Source: CADEDH01 sp047974625 (GTDB lineage Bacteria > Actinomycetota > Acidimicrobiia > Acidimicrobiales > SZUA-35). From it: a stretch of DNA of 64,000 bases. The position numbers and the translations under genes were made by a program. The DNA is taken from the NCBI GenBank assembly GCA_047974625.1, contig JBKECK010000034.1, positions 62,001 through 126,000 on the forward strand. Direction: 5' to 3'. A model generated the notes under the pieces. The model ran no database searches and was not told the origin of the DNA. It worked only from the letters and a program-made list of their open reading frames with translations. Of the stretch, positions 17,922 to 26,059 are shown piece by piece (position 1 is the first letter of the stretch; every line of letters starts with the position of its first letter).

Positions 17922-18227
17922 TCAGCCCGCATCGGCCAGCAGGACGCCCTCGGTCCACGCCGTGACCAGGCGACCCGGGGCTGCCCGGCCCGGGGTACGG
18001 GGCCGGGACCGGGCCGCCCGCCGGTCCGGGCCCGAGGGCCGATCGGGGCCGGCCGGCACCCGGACGCCGCTCTCGGGCGGTTGGGGGTCAACCAGGCCGG
18101 CGGCCCGCAACCGCCCGATGGCAGCGTCGATGGCGGCGCCGATGGCGGCGTCGCTCGACGCCCCGCCGGCACGGGCGATGGGGTCGGGACCGTCGACAGA
18201 GTCAGGTTCGGGGTGATTCCAGCTCAT
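17922..18227 (-). CDS. Small hypothetical protein
   Basis: A 101-residue reading frame, MSWNHPEPDSVDG at the start, with an Ala-rich helix (DAAIGAAIDAAIGRLRAAGL) and a Pro/Arg-rich middle. I recognise no family. Support comes from the promoter: TACGTT (18239-18234) is six bases before the ATG, matching the leaderless pattern of other genes here. It does not overlap queG and is divergent from the dehydrogenase at 18377. It could still be a chance frame. Confidence 0.45.
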   Translation of the reverse strand: MSWNHPEPDSVDGPDPIARAGGASSDAAIGAAIDAAIGRLRAAGLVDPQPPESGVRVPAGPDRPSGPDRRAARSRPRTPGRAAPGRLVTAWTEGVLLADAG

Positions 18228-18363
18228 GCCGAGAACGTAACGATGGCCTGTGACATCAAAGATCGTCCTGGCCGCCCCACCCCACCGTCGACGAGCCCCC
18301 GGGCGTTCCCGCCGTCCCTTCCCGGAGCCCCACCGGGCGGACCGGAGCCAGGCGCGACAGCGG

Positions 18364-18369
18364 TACGGT
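18364..18369 (+). promoter_or_regulatory. -10 hexamer TACGGT, leaderless type
   Basis: TACGGT is seven bases before the GTG start at 18377. Confidence 0.6.
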
Positions 18370-18376
18370 TGGGTGG

Positions 18377-19540
18377 GTGAAAGCGCTCGAATTCCGGCGT
18401 CAGGAGGCTCGTTACGCGGCCGCCAACCTGTCGTCACGGTTCCGGCCCGGCAGCGGGGCCCGCACCGGTCCTCTCCACCTGGTCGAGACGGACCCACCCG
18501 ATCTGCCGGGATCCGGGTGGCACCGGGTGCACACCCGGATGGCCGGCATCTGCGGGTCCGACCTGGCCACCGTGGACGGGCACTCGGCCCGGTACTTCGA
18601 ACCCTGGGTGTCGTTCCCGTTCGTGCCCGGCCACGAGGTGGTGGGCCGTCTCGACGACGGTGCCCGGGTGGTGCTGGAACCGGTGCTCGGCCACGAGGCC
18701 CGGGGCGGTGAACCTCCGTTCCCCGGAGCGGCTCCTGGTGACGGCGACGACTACCACCATCTCGTCGACCCTCCTCTCGAGCCCGGGATCCAGATCGGCT
18801 ACTGCGCCTCCACCGGGGGTGGCTGGGCCACTGAGTTCGTGGCCCACGAGTCCCAGCTCCACCCGATACCCGACGACCTCAGCGACGAGGCGGCGGTCAT
18901 GATCGAGCCGTCCGCCGTCGGGGTCCACGCCGCGCTCAAGGCCAACCCCGCTCCCGGGGCCACCGTGGCCGTGATCGGCGGCGGAACCATGGGCCTGGTG
19001 TCGCTGGCCGCCCTCCGGGCCGTCCACCCGTCGTCGACCATCATCATGGGGGTCAAGTACCCCGAGCAGCGGGCCCTGGCCGCCGAGCTCGGAGCCGACC
19101 AGGTGGTCGATCCCGGCGAACTGACCCGGGCCGTCCGGCGGGCCACCGGCAGCTACCTGATCGGGGGCGACCTGTCGGGCGGGGCCGACGTTGTGATCGA
19201 CGCCGTGGGCACCGGAGACACCGTCGACCAAGCCATCGGGACGGCCCGACCCCGCGGCCGGGTGGTCATGCTCGGCATGCCGGGACGGGTCTCGGTAGAT
19301 CTCACCGCCCTTTGGCACCGGGAGACCGAACTGGTGGGGGCCTACACATACGGCACCGAGACCCTCCCCGACGGCACCGTCACCACCAGCTTCACCCTGG
19401 CCACCGACCTGGTACGAACAGCCGATCTCGGCCGGCTCGTCACCGCCACCTACCCGCTCCACGCCTACACCGAGGCCATCGCCCACGCCGCGGCGGCCGG
19501 GCGGCGCGGCGCGGTGAAGATCTGCTTCGACTTCCGCTGA
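18377..19540 (+). CDS. Zinc-type medium-chain dehydrogenase
   Basis: A 387-residue MDR dehydrogenase. Catalytic zinc ligands are visible: Cys in MAGICGSDL, His in PGHEVVG and Glu in MIEPSAVGVHAAL. The Rossmann motif is VAVIGGGTMGLV. The four-Cys structural zinc loop usual in alcohol dehydrogenases is absent; an acidic His-rich loop (DGDDYHHLVDPPLEPG) is in that region. The gene lies 112 bp before mftA on the same strand. Mycofactocin-linked dehydrogenases often sit at such loci, but they are mostly of other families, so a link is only suggestive. GTG 18377 fits the leaderless -10. Confidence 0.75.
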   Translation: MKALEFRRQEARYAAANLSSRFRPGSGARTGPLHLVETDPPDLPGSGWHRVHTRMAGICGSDLATVDGHSARYFEPWVSFPFVPGHEVVGRLDDGARVVLEPVLGHEARGGEPPFPGAAPGDGDDYHHLVDPPLEPGIQIGYCASTGGGWATEFVAHESQLHPIPDDLSDEAAVMIEPSAVGVHAALKANPAPGATVAVIGGGTMGLVSLAALRAVHPSSTIIMGVKYPEQRALAAELGADQVVDPGELTRAVRRATGSYLIGGDLSGGADVVIDAVGTGDTVDQAIGTARPRGRVVMLGMPGRVSVDLTALWHRETELVGAYTYGTETLPDGTVTTSFTLATDLVRTADLGRLVTATYPLHAYTEAIAHAAAAGRRGAVKICFDFR

Positions 19541-19588
19541 GGACCGCCGCCGGGGGAAGCGCCGGTCCCGGTTCTGCGGGCTCGTCGG

Positions 19589-19606
19589 CCGGGTCACGTC
19601 ACCCGG
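19589..19606. promoter_or_regulatory. Inverted repeat upstream of mftA, candidate operator
   Basis: CCGGGT and ACCCGG flank CACGTC, a perfect six-base arm pair with GTCACGTCAC in the middle, 34 bases before the mftA -10. It could be a regulator site for the mycofactocin genes, or a weak terminator for the dehydrogenase gene. Confidence 0.35.
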
Positions 19607-19640
19607 ACGGGCCCAATCGACCGCACCGTCGGGCCACGAC

Positions 19641-19646
19641 TACGCT
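19641..19646 (+). promoter_or_regulatory. -10 hexamer TACGCT of mftA, leaderless type
   Basis: TACGCT is six bases before the mftA ATG at 19653. The same hexamer precedes the rnpB 5' end. Confidence 0.55.
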
Positions 19647-19652
19647 GAGCCC

Positions 19653-19796
19653 ATGGAACCCCAGGTGATGCTTGACCGCACCGACGAGACCGGCGAGACC
19701 ACGACGCTCGGCGATCCGGCCGGTGGAGAAACCCTGATCGAAGACGAGCTGTTGGTCGAGGAGGTCTCGATCGACGGGATGTGCGGTGTCTACTGA
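19653..19796 (+). CDS. mftA: Mycofactocin precursor peptide
   Basis: A 47-residue peptide, MEPQVMLDRTDETGE at the start and EEVSIDGMCGVY at the end. The C-terminal IDGMCGVY is the hallmark of MftA: MftC decarboxylates the terminal Tyr and crosslinks it to Val, and MftE later releases the modified dipeptide that becomes the redox cofactor. The acidic leader is the recognition part bound by MftB. The gene is easy to miss because of its size. It precedes and overlaps mftB by 11 bases and is followed by mftC. The core motif and gene order make this call firm. Confidence 0.96.
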   Translation: MEPQVMLDRTDETGETTTLGDPAGGETLIEDELLVEEVSIDGMCGVY

Positions 19797-20160
19797 CGAT
19801 CGCCTTCCGGCATCGTCAGGGGGCTCCGCCCCGCCCTCAACCGAAACGTCGATCGAAGCCCGTCCGGCGGCTCCGACGGGAGGGGCCGGGGTGGAATGTG
19901 GAGCCTGGCGGCTGCACGACCATGTGGCCCTGCGGCCCGAGCCGTTCGGCGCCCTCGCCTACCACTACGGCAACCGCAAGCTGAACTTCGTCCGCTCCCC
20001 CGACCTGGTCCGGGTCCTGGAGCGACTGGGCGACCACTCGGACGTGGCCGCCACGCTGACCGCCTGCCGGATCGCCCCGGAACGTCGGCCCAGCTTCGTC
20101 CGGGCCCTGACCGCCCTGGCCGACAGCCACTTCATCGAACCGGTGCCCGTCCCCGCCTGA
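19786..20160 (+). CDS. mftB: Mycofactocin peptide chaperone
   Basis: A 124-residue protein starting at GTG 19786 within the end of mftA. A disordered Ser/Pro-rich first 35 residues leads into a PqqD/RRE-like winged-helix domain: WRLHDHVALRPEPFGALAY, then LNFVRSPDLVRVLERLGDH and a helical end. MftB binds the MftA leader and presents it to the radical SAM enzyme MftC. The N-terminal extension is longer than usual; initiation further in is possible, but the overlap with mftA argues for coupled translation from 19786. Confidence 0.92.
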   Translation: MSTDDRLPASSGGSAPPSTETSIEARPAAPTGGAGVECGAWRLHDHVALRPEPFGALAYHYGNRKLNFVRSPDLVRVLERLGDHSDVAATLTACRIAPERRPSFVRALTALADSHFIEPVPVPA

Positions 20161-20212
20161 CCCCCTCCCCCCAACCCCGGCCGGGCCCTGACCGCCGGAC
20201 TGGAGAACCCCC

Positions 20213-21379
20213 ATGGCCACCACTCCCCTGGTCCAGGAGATGAAGCGGGGCCTCGATGCCCCGATCTGCCTCACCTGGGAACTGACCTACGCCTGCAATC
20301 TGGCCTGCGTGCACTGCCTGTCGTCGTCGGGTCGGCGGGACCCCCGCGAGCTGACCACCGACGAGGCCGTCGGCGTCATCGACACCCTGGCCGCCATGCA
20401 GGTCTTCTACGTCAACATCGGCGGCGGTGAGCCCACCCTGCGGCCCGACTTCCTCCACCTGCTCGACTACGCCACCGGCCACGGGGTCGGGGTGAAGTTC
20501 TCCACCAACGGGTCCAGGATCACCGCCGAGACCGCCACCCGACTGGCCGCCACCGACTACACCGACGTCCAGATCTCGATCGACGGGGCCGACGCGGCCA
20601 CCAACGACGCGGTCCGGGGTGCGGGCTCGTTCGCCACCGCCACCGGGGCGATGGACCGGCTGGCCGAGGCCGGCTTCGGTGAGTTCAAGATCAGCGTGGT
20701 CATGACCCGACACAATGTCGGCCAGCTCAACGCCTTCGCCGACCTGGCCGACCGCTACGGTGCCCAGCTGCGCCTCACCCGGCTGCGACCGTCGGGCCGG
20801 GGCGCCGACACCTGGGATCGGCTCCACCTCCTGCCTGCGCACCAGGTCGACCTCTACCACTGGCTGCTGGACCGCCCCGACGTGCTCACCGGCGATTCGT
20901 TCTTCCACCTCAACGCCCTGGGCGACGCCAACCTGCCCGGCCTGAACCTGTGCGGCGCCGGTCGGGTGGTGTGCCTGATCGACCCGGTGGGCGACGTCTA
21001 CGCCTGCCCGTTCGTGCTCCACGACACCTTCCGGGCCGGCAACGTCCGCGACGACGGTGGCTTCGCCCGCGTCTGGTCGTCGTCGGACCTGTTCCGTGAG
21101 CTCCGGGAACCCCAATCGGCGGGCGCCTGCTCGTCGTGCGGCCAGTTCGACGCCTGCCAGGGGGGCTGCATGGCGGCCAAGTTCTTCACCGGGCTCCCCC
21201 TGGACGGCCCCGACCCGGAGTGCGTCAGCGGCCACGGCACCGCCGCCCTGGCCGCTCGCCACGATCAGCCGATCCCGACCTCGACGTCGGACCACTCCAA
21301 ACCGGGCCGGAACGGGTCGACGGTCAGCCCGGTCAGCTTCACACCCCGACGGCCCGTGGCCGGGGCCACCCGGGTCTGA
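20213..21379 (+). CDS. mftC: Mycofactocin radical SAM maturase
   Basis: A 388-residue radical SAM/SPASM enzyme. CNLACVHC is the cluster motif for SAM cleavage. GGGEPTLRPDF is the following family motif. The SPASM Cys set appears late (CGAGRVVCLI, YACPF, CSSCGQFDACQGGC). It performs oxidative decarboxylation of the MftA C-terminal Tyr and then the Val-Tyr carbon-carbon crosslink. GGAG eight bases before the ATG gives a good ribosome site. The last 50 residues are a Ser/Pro-rich tail. mftD, which follows mftC in mycobacteria, is not here; a hairpin terminator and egtD come next. Confidence 0.95.
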   Translation: MATTPLVQEMKRGLDAPICLTWELTYACNLACVHCLSSSGRRDPRELTTDEAVGVIDTLAAMQVFYVNIGGGEPTLRPDFLHLLDYATGHGVGVKFSTNGSRITAETATRLAATDYTDVQISIDGADAATNDAVRGAGSFATATGAMDRLAEAGFGEFKISVVMTRHNVGQLNAFADLADRYGAQLRLTRLRPSGRGADTWDRLHLLPAHQVDLYHWLLDRPDVLTGDSFFHLNALGDANLPGLNLCGAGRVVCLIDPVGDVYACPFVLHDTFRAGNVRDDGGFARVWSSSDLFRELREPQSAGACSSCGQFDACQGGCMAAKFFTGLPLDGPDPECVSGHGTAALAARHDQPIPTSTSDHSKPGRNGSTVSPVSFTPRRPVAGATRV

Positions 21380-21410
21380 TCCCGGCGGCCGCCCTGCCTC
21401 CGACACCCCG

Positions 21411-21438
21411 CCCCCGACACTTCTCCCCCGACACTTCT
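21411..21438. repeat. Two direct copies of a 14-bp unit
   Basis: CCCCCGACACTTCT occurs twice in tandem, and a third copy breaks off after CCCCCGAC. It lies 32 bases after the mftC stop. Confidence 0.75.
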
Positions 21439-21620
21439 CCCCCGACGTCCCACCCGCCGTCGGCTCCGGACACCGGTGACCGGACGTCGCCGCTGGACCG
21501 CCGGGACGGTCAGGTGATCTTGCCCGGCGCAGCGCGGTCCCGTCCCCCGTCTGGCAGGATCCCGAGATCGGTGGTCGGCGTCCCCCAACGGGGCCGTTGA
21601 CACCAGTGAACCGCCGTCGG

Positions 21621-21658
21621 AAGGGTCTGGCCCGCCAGCGTCGCCGGGCCAGACCCTT
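21621..21658. terminator. Bidirectional terminator hairpin, 14-bp perfect stem
   Basis: AAGGGTCTGGCCCG and CGGGCCAGACCCTT are exact complements with a 10-base loop. No T tract follows on either strand, as is common for actinobacterial intrinsic terminators. It separates the convergent mftC and egtD. Confidence 0.75.
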
Positions 21659-21682
21659 GACGGCAGGTGCCTCGGCGGTGGA

Positions 21683-22666
21683 TCAGCGCCGTTGGGCCAG
21701 GCCCAGCCCGAAGTCGTGGTTGGGATCGGTCCACAGTTCGACCAGCTCGAGGCCGGCCTCGCCGAGTTCGCGGCGGAGCCGTTCGGGCCGGAACTTGGTG
21801 GAGACCTCGACCCGGATCTCCTCTCCCTCTCCCAGCTCGACCGCCAGGTCGAGCACGGCGAGACGGACCCGCTGGGGCACCGAGGAGCGAAGCCGGATGT
21901 CGACCCGTTCCTCCCGCCGGTCCCACATCGGGGCGTAGTCAAAACCGTCGAGGTCGAAGTCGGCCCCGAGCTGGTTGTTCAGCACAGTCAGCACATTGGT
22001 GATGAACCGTTCGGTCAGGCCCTCGGGGTCGTCGTAGGCGTCCAGGATCCGGTCGATGTTCTTGACCAGGTCCACCCCGAGGAGCAGCCATTCGCCGGGA
22101 CGGAGCACGTCGGCCAAGGCGCCGAGGAAGGCGGCCCGTTCCTCCCGGTAGAAGTTCCCGATGGTGCCCCCGAGGAACACCACCATCCGGTTCCCCCCGA
22201 CGGGCAGTGCCCCCAGGTGCCGGGTGAAGTCCCCGACCACGGCGTGGACGTCCACCCCGGGGTACCGTTCGGCCAGGTCCCCGGCCGCCTGGGTGAGGGT
22301 GGCCTGGCTTACGTCCACGGGCACGAACGACCGCAACCGCCCGGCCCGGGCGAAGGCGTCGAGCAGGGTGGTCGTCTTGTCGCTGGTCCCCGAGCCGAGC
22401 TCGACCACCACATCGGCGTCGGTCCGGGCCACGATCTCGTCGGAACGGGCGGTCAGGATGGCCCGTTCCGCTTCGGTCGGGTAGTACTCGGCCAGCCGGG
22501 TGATCTGGTCGAACAGATCACTGCCGGTGTCGTCGTAGAGCCAGGCGGGCGGCAGGACTATGGGTCGGTGGGTGAACGCCCGGCGGATGTCGTCGCGCAG
22601 GGCCGTGGTGGCCCAGTCGTCGGGTAGACGCACGTCGACGGTGACAGGCGAATGGGAGGAGGTCAT
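21683..22666 (-). CDS. egtD: L-histidine N-alpha-methyltransferase
   Basis: A 327-residue EgtD, which trimethylates histidine to hercynine using SAM, the first step of ergothioneine synthesis. The opening IRRAFTHRPIVLPPAWLYDDTGSDLFDQIT is typical in its pieces (PPAWLYDDTGSDLFDQIT). VVELGSGTSDKTTTLLDAF is the SAM motif, and VVFLGGTIGNFYREE the family signature. The His/dimethylhistidine-binding region lies in the last third. The ATG at 22666 has AGGA eight bases upstream. It is 98 bp downstream of egtB on the same strand, so the two are probably cotranscribed. Confidence 0.94.
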   Translation of the reverse strand: MTSSHSPVTVDVRLPDDWATTALRDDIRRAFTHRPIVLPPAWLYDDTGSDLFDQITRLAEYYPTEAERAILTARSDEIVARTDADVVVELGSGTSDKTTTLLDAFARAGRLRSFVPVDVSQATLTQAAGDLAERYPGVDVHAVVGDFTRHLGALPVGGNRMVVFLGGTIGNFYREERAAFLGALADVLRPGEWLLLGVDLVKNIDRILDAYDDPEGLTERFITNVLTVLNNQLGADFDLDGFDYAPMWDRREERVDIRLRSSVPQRVRLAVLDLAVELGEGEEIRVEVSTKFRPERLRRELGEAGLELVELWTDPNHDFGLGLAQRR

Positions 22667-22764
22667 CTGATGTCCTGGGTTGGCGGTCGGTCGGACGGCA
22701 GCCGGTCACCGGCGGGACGGTCGCACGCGCCAGGTCAGGCCCCGGACGGAGCGGACCTACCACC

Positions 22765-24081
22765 TCAGCCGCCGTCGGCGGCGAGCCGGACTCCCGTCAT
22801 CGGCCACCGGCAGTGGGGGTGGAAGAAGTTCCGGTACGTCACCCGCACATGATCGGCTGGGGTGAGTGCACACCCACCCCGCAGGACCATGGTGTTGATC
22901 ATGAACTTGCCGTTGTACTCGCCCAGGGCCCCGCCCGGGGGACGGTAGCCGGGGAACGGCCGGTAGGGCGACCCGGTCCACTCCCAGGTGTCGCCGATGA
23001 GCTGCCTGACCCCGCCACTGTCGGCCCCCACCGACACCCCGGCCGGGCCCGGGTGGAAGCGGTTGCCGTCCAGGGCGGGGATGGTGGCGTCGCCCGGATC
23101 GAGCAGTTCGCCCGCCCCGGCCCGGTTCCCGGCGGCGGCCGCCTCCCACTCGGCCTCGGTGGGCAGACGGGCTCCGGCCCAGGTGGCGTAGGCGTCGGCC
23201 TCGTAGAACGACACGTGGCTGACCGGCTCGTGAGGGTCGACGGGTCGACGGCCGGTGAGGGTGTGGATCGTCCAGCCGTCGTCGTCGGCCGACCAGTACA
23301 GCGGGGCCCGCCAGCCTTCGGCCTGGGCCTGGTACCACCCGTCGGACAGCCACAACGTCGGCTCCTGGTAACCCCCGTCGGCCATGAACGCCAACCACTC
23401 GCCGCAGGTGACGAGTCGGTCGGCCAGACGGTGGGGGTGCAGCAGAGCCTGGTGCCGCGGGCCCTCGTTGTCGAAAGCGAACCCGGCGTGGGGCCCATCG
23501 GCGTCGTGGCCGATCCCGACCAGGCCGCCGGGGCGGTCGACGAACCGCAGCGGACCCGGGTCCGGGCTGGGCCGCGGCAACCGTTCCACGTAAGCGGGGG
23601 CCCAGTGGTTGGCGGAGAGCAGATGTTTCGCGTCCATCAGCAACAACTCCTGGTGCTGCTGCTCGTGGTTGATCCCCAGGGTCACCAGATCGACCAGCCC
23701 GGGCTCGTCGCCCCGTTCGGCCAGGAGGGTCGACATGGCCTCGTCGACCCTGTCCCGGTAGTCGCCGACCGCCGCCACACCGGGGCGGGTCACCATGCCC
23801 CGGTCCGGCCGGGGGTGCCGCTCCCCCACCGCCTCGTAGTAGCTGTTGAACAGGTACCCGTAGCGCTCGTCCACCGGCTTCACCCCAGCCGGGCCGAGGA
23901 GGAACGTCTCGAAGAACCAGGTGGTGTGGGCCCGATGCCACTTGGTAGGGCTGCAATCGGGCATCGACTGGACCGTCTGGTCCTCCGGCGAGAGCACCGA
24001 GGAGAGCTCCTCGGTGAGCCGTCGGGTGGCCTGGTACCGGTCGACGAGCGGGGCGGACGGGGCCTCGGTGAGCGCGGTCAC
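22765..24081 (-). CDS. egtB: Ergothioneine biosynthesis sulfoxide synthase
   Basis: A 438-residue non-heme iron enzyme that joins hercynine to a cysteine donor with oxygen. The N-terminal DinB_2-like half supplies the iron-binding histidines: H52 (in WHRAHTTWFFET) and H139/H143 (in INHEQQHQELLL), matching the positions known for EgtB (51, 134 and 138). The C-terminal FGE-sulfatase half has LIGDTWEWTGSPYRPFPGY and ends with YRNFFHPHCRWPMTGVRLA. The start is GTG 24081, overlapping the glgB stop as GTGA; the longer frame to 24618 runs antisense-like through glgB. egtA, egtC and egtE are not in the window, so the sulfur donor is unknown. Confidence 0.93.
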   Translation of the reverse strand: MTALTEAPSAPLVDRYQATRRLTEELSSVLSPEDQTVQSMPDCSPTKWHRAHTTWFFETFLLGPAGVKPVDERYGYLFNSYYEAVGERHPRPDRGMVTRPGVAAVGDYRDRVDEAMSTLLAERGDEPGLVDLVTLGINHEQQHQELLLMDAKHLLSANHWAPAYVERLPRPSPDPGPLRFVDRPGGLVGIGHDADGPHAGFAFDNEGPRHQALLHPHRLADRLVTCGEWLAFMADGGYQEPTLWLSDGWYQAQAEGWRAPLYWSADDDGWTIHTLTGRRPVDPHEPVSHVSFYEADAYATWAGARLPTEAEWEAAAAGNRAGAGELLDPGDATIPALDGNRFHPGPAGVSVGADSGGVRQLIGDTWEWTGSPYRPFPGYRPPGGALGEYNGKFMINTMVLRGGCALTPADHVRVTYRNFFHPHCRWPMTGVRLAADGG

Positions 24082-26036
24082 ACCCAGGTCGAACCGACAC
24101 CATCCGTGGAGCATTCCCCGGTCCCGGAACTCGGGGCGAGGATGATGAGGCCGAGCGGGGGCAGGACCAGCTCGAGCGACTGGTCGTGGCCGTGAGCGGG
24201 TTCGGGATCGGTGACCACCTCGGCCCCCGGGGTCAGACCCGAACCGCCGTACCCCTCGTCGTCGGAATTGGCCAGCAGGTCCCACCGGCCGGCGACGGGC
24301 ACCCCGATCCGATAGCCGGCACGGGGCACCGGCGTGTTGTTCATCGCCACCAGGACCGGGGGGTGGCCGGGAACGCCGCTGCCGTCCGGGCCCGGGGCCG
24401 GGGACGTGACCGAACCGGGCGCGAGGCGGAGGAAGGCCAGGACGCTCTGATCGCGGTCGTCGCCGACCACCCAGGCGAACCCAGACGGGTTCCGATCGAC
24501 CGCCGACAGGCTCGGCTGTTCGGCGTAGAGCTGGTTCAGGCGCCGGACCCAGCCCTGGATCCCGGCGTTGGCGGCCTCGCCCAGGACGTCCCAGCGGAGC
24601 TCGGCCTCGTGCTGCCACTCGTCGGCCAGGCCCAGCTCGCCCCCCATGAACAGGAGCTTCTTACCGGGGGCCGTCCACTGATAACCGAGCAGGAGGCGCA
24701 GATTGGCGAACCGCTGCCAGTCGTCGCCTGGCATCCGGCCGAGCAGGCTCCCCTTGCCGTGGACCACCTCGTCGTGAGAGAGAGGCAGGACGTAGTGCTC
24801 GGCGGCCGCGTACACGGTGCGGAAGGTGACGCTGTCGTGGTGCCAGCGGCGGTGGACGGGATCCTGGGCGAAGTACCGCAGGGTGTCGTTCATCCAACCC
24901 ATGTCCCACTTGAAACCGAAGCCCAGGCCGCCGGTGTCGGTCGGGTTGGTGACCCCGGGCCAGGCCGTGGACTCCTCGGCCACCATCACCACGTCGGGGA
25001 ACCGGGCGTACACCGACCGGTTCAGCTCCTGGAGGAAGGCGATCGCACCCAGGTTCTCGTTGCCCCCCGACGGGTTGGGGATCCACTCGCCCTCGGCCCG
25101 GGAGTAGTCGAGGTAGAGCATGGAGGCCACCGCGTCCACCCGGAGCCCGTCGGCGTGGAACTCCTCCAGCCAGTAGTGGGCCGAGGACAGCAGGAAGCTG
25201 CGGACCTCCGGCCGGTCGTAGTTGAACACATAGGAGCGCCAGTCCGGATGGAAACCCTGGCGGGGATCGGCGTGCTCGTAGAGGTGGGTGCCGTCGAACA
25301 TCCCGAGACCATGGTCGTCGGTGGGAAAGTGGGACGGCACCCAGTCGAGGATCACACCCACCCCAGCCTGGTGCAGCTCGTCGATCATGGCCTTGAGGTC
25401 GTCGGGTGATCCGTAGCGGACGGTCGGGGCGAAGTACCCGGTGGTCTGGTAGCCCCATGACCCGTAGAAGGGGTGTTCCATGAGGGGCATGATCTCGACG
25501 TGGGTGAAACCGAGGTCGACAGCGTAAGCGGCGAGCTGGCGCCCGATGGCCCGGTAGCCGCCGGGCTCGTAGCGCCACGAACCGAGATGGACCTCGTAGA
25601 TCGAGATGGGGGCGTCGTGACGGTGCCGGGCTCCACGGCCCCGCATCCACTCGGCATCGGCCCACACGTGACCGCCGGGCTCGTACAGCACCGACGCGGT
25701 GGCCGGTGGCAGCTCGGCGGAGAAGGCGAACGGGTCGGCCCGATCGAGTTGCTGGCCGCCGTGCGGGGTCCGGATCGCGTACTTGTAGCGGGCGCCCGGT
25801 TCGTAACCCGGGAAAGTGCCGCGCCACACCCCGGAAGGGTCCGGTTCGAGGCGGTCGGCACCGGCCGTCCACCCGTTACCGTCGGAGAGGACCGACACCT
25901 GGCTGGCGTTCGGAGCCCAGACGCGAAAGGTTGTACACGACCGGTCGTCGCGGTGGGCCCCCATCACCTCCCACAGGCGGATATGGGTGCCGGAGGCGAG
26001 AAGCCAGGCGTCGTTCGAGTCGAAGGGGCGGGCCAC
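24078..26036 (-). CDS. glgB: 1,4-alpha-glucan branching enzyme
   Basis: A 652-residue GH13 branching enzyme that adds alpha-1,6 branches to glycogen. An N-terminal CBM48 region (TTFRVWAPNASQVSVL) precedes the catalytic barrel. Catalytic residues lie in GLRVDAVASMLYLDY (nucleophile Asp), MVAEESTAWPGVT (acid/base Glu) and PLSHDEVVHGKGS (third acid). ELHQAGVGVILDWVPSHF is another family signature. The N-terminal module is the short type. The GTG at 26036 has TATACT six bases upstream. The stop overlaps egtB (GTGA), and glgC is divergent. Confidence 0.94.
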   Translation of the reverse strand: MARPFDSNDAWLLASGTHIRLWEVMGAHRDDRSCTTFRVWAPNASQVSVLSDGNGWTAGADRLEPDPSGVWRGTFPGYEPGARYKYAIRTPHGGQQLDRADPFAFSAELPPATASVLYEPGGHVWADAEWMRGRGARHRHDAPISIYEVHLGSWRYEPGGYRAIGRQLAAYAVDLGFTHVEIMPLMEHPFYGSWGYQTTGYFAPTVRYGSPDDLKAMIDELHQAGVGVILDWVPSHFPTDDHGLGMFDGTHLYEHADPRQGFHPDWRSYVFNYDRPEVRSFLLSSAHYWLEEFHADGLRVDAVASMLYLDYSRAEGEWIPNPSGGNENLGAIAFLQELNRSVYARFPDVVMVAEESTAWPGVTNPTDTGGLGFGFKWDMGWMNDTLRYFAQDPVHRRWHHDSVTFRTVYAAAEHYVLPLSHDEVVHGKGSLLGRMPGDDWQRFANLRLLLGYQWTAPGKKLLFMGGELGLADEWQHEAELRWDVLGEAANAGIQGWVRRLNQLYAEQPSLSAVDRNPSGFAWVVGDDRDQSVLAFLRLAPGSVTSPAPGPDGSGVPGHPPVLVAMNNTPVPRAGYRIGVPVAGRWDLLANSDDEGYGGSGLTPGAEVVTDPEPAHGHDQSLELVLPPLGLIILAPSSGTGECSTDGVGSTWV

Positions 26037-26042
26037 CGACCG

Positions 26043-26052
26043 AGTATACGAT
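26043..26052. promoter_or_regulatory. Overlapping back-to-back -10 elements of glgB and glgC
   Basis: AGTATACGAT holds TACGAT for glgC (26047-26052, seven bases before ATG 26060) and, on the other strand, TATACT for glgB (26048-26043, six bases before GTG 26036). The two hexamers share two base pairs, so the polymerase cannot occupy both sites at once. Confidence 0.6.
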
Positions 26053-26059
26053 GGGCCAA

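Larger units (their letters stand above)
21380..21682. other. 303-bp convergent gap between mftC and egtD
   Basis: It contains 2.5 copies of a 14-bp direct repeat (CCCCCGACACTTCT at 21411 and 21425, partial at 21439) and a strong terminator hairpin at 21621-21658. I see no credible gene in it. Confidence 0.7.

Noticed and set aside
22765..24618. Longer EgtB of 617 residues
   Set aside because: The extra 179 residues are an out-of-frame reading of glgB. The GTGA overlap at 24081 and the positions of the iron-binding His residues fit the 438-residue form.
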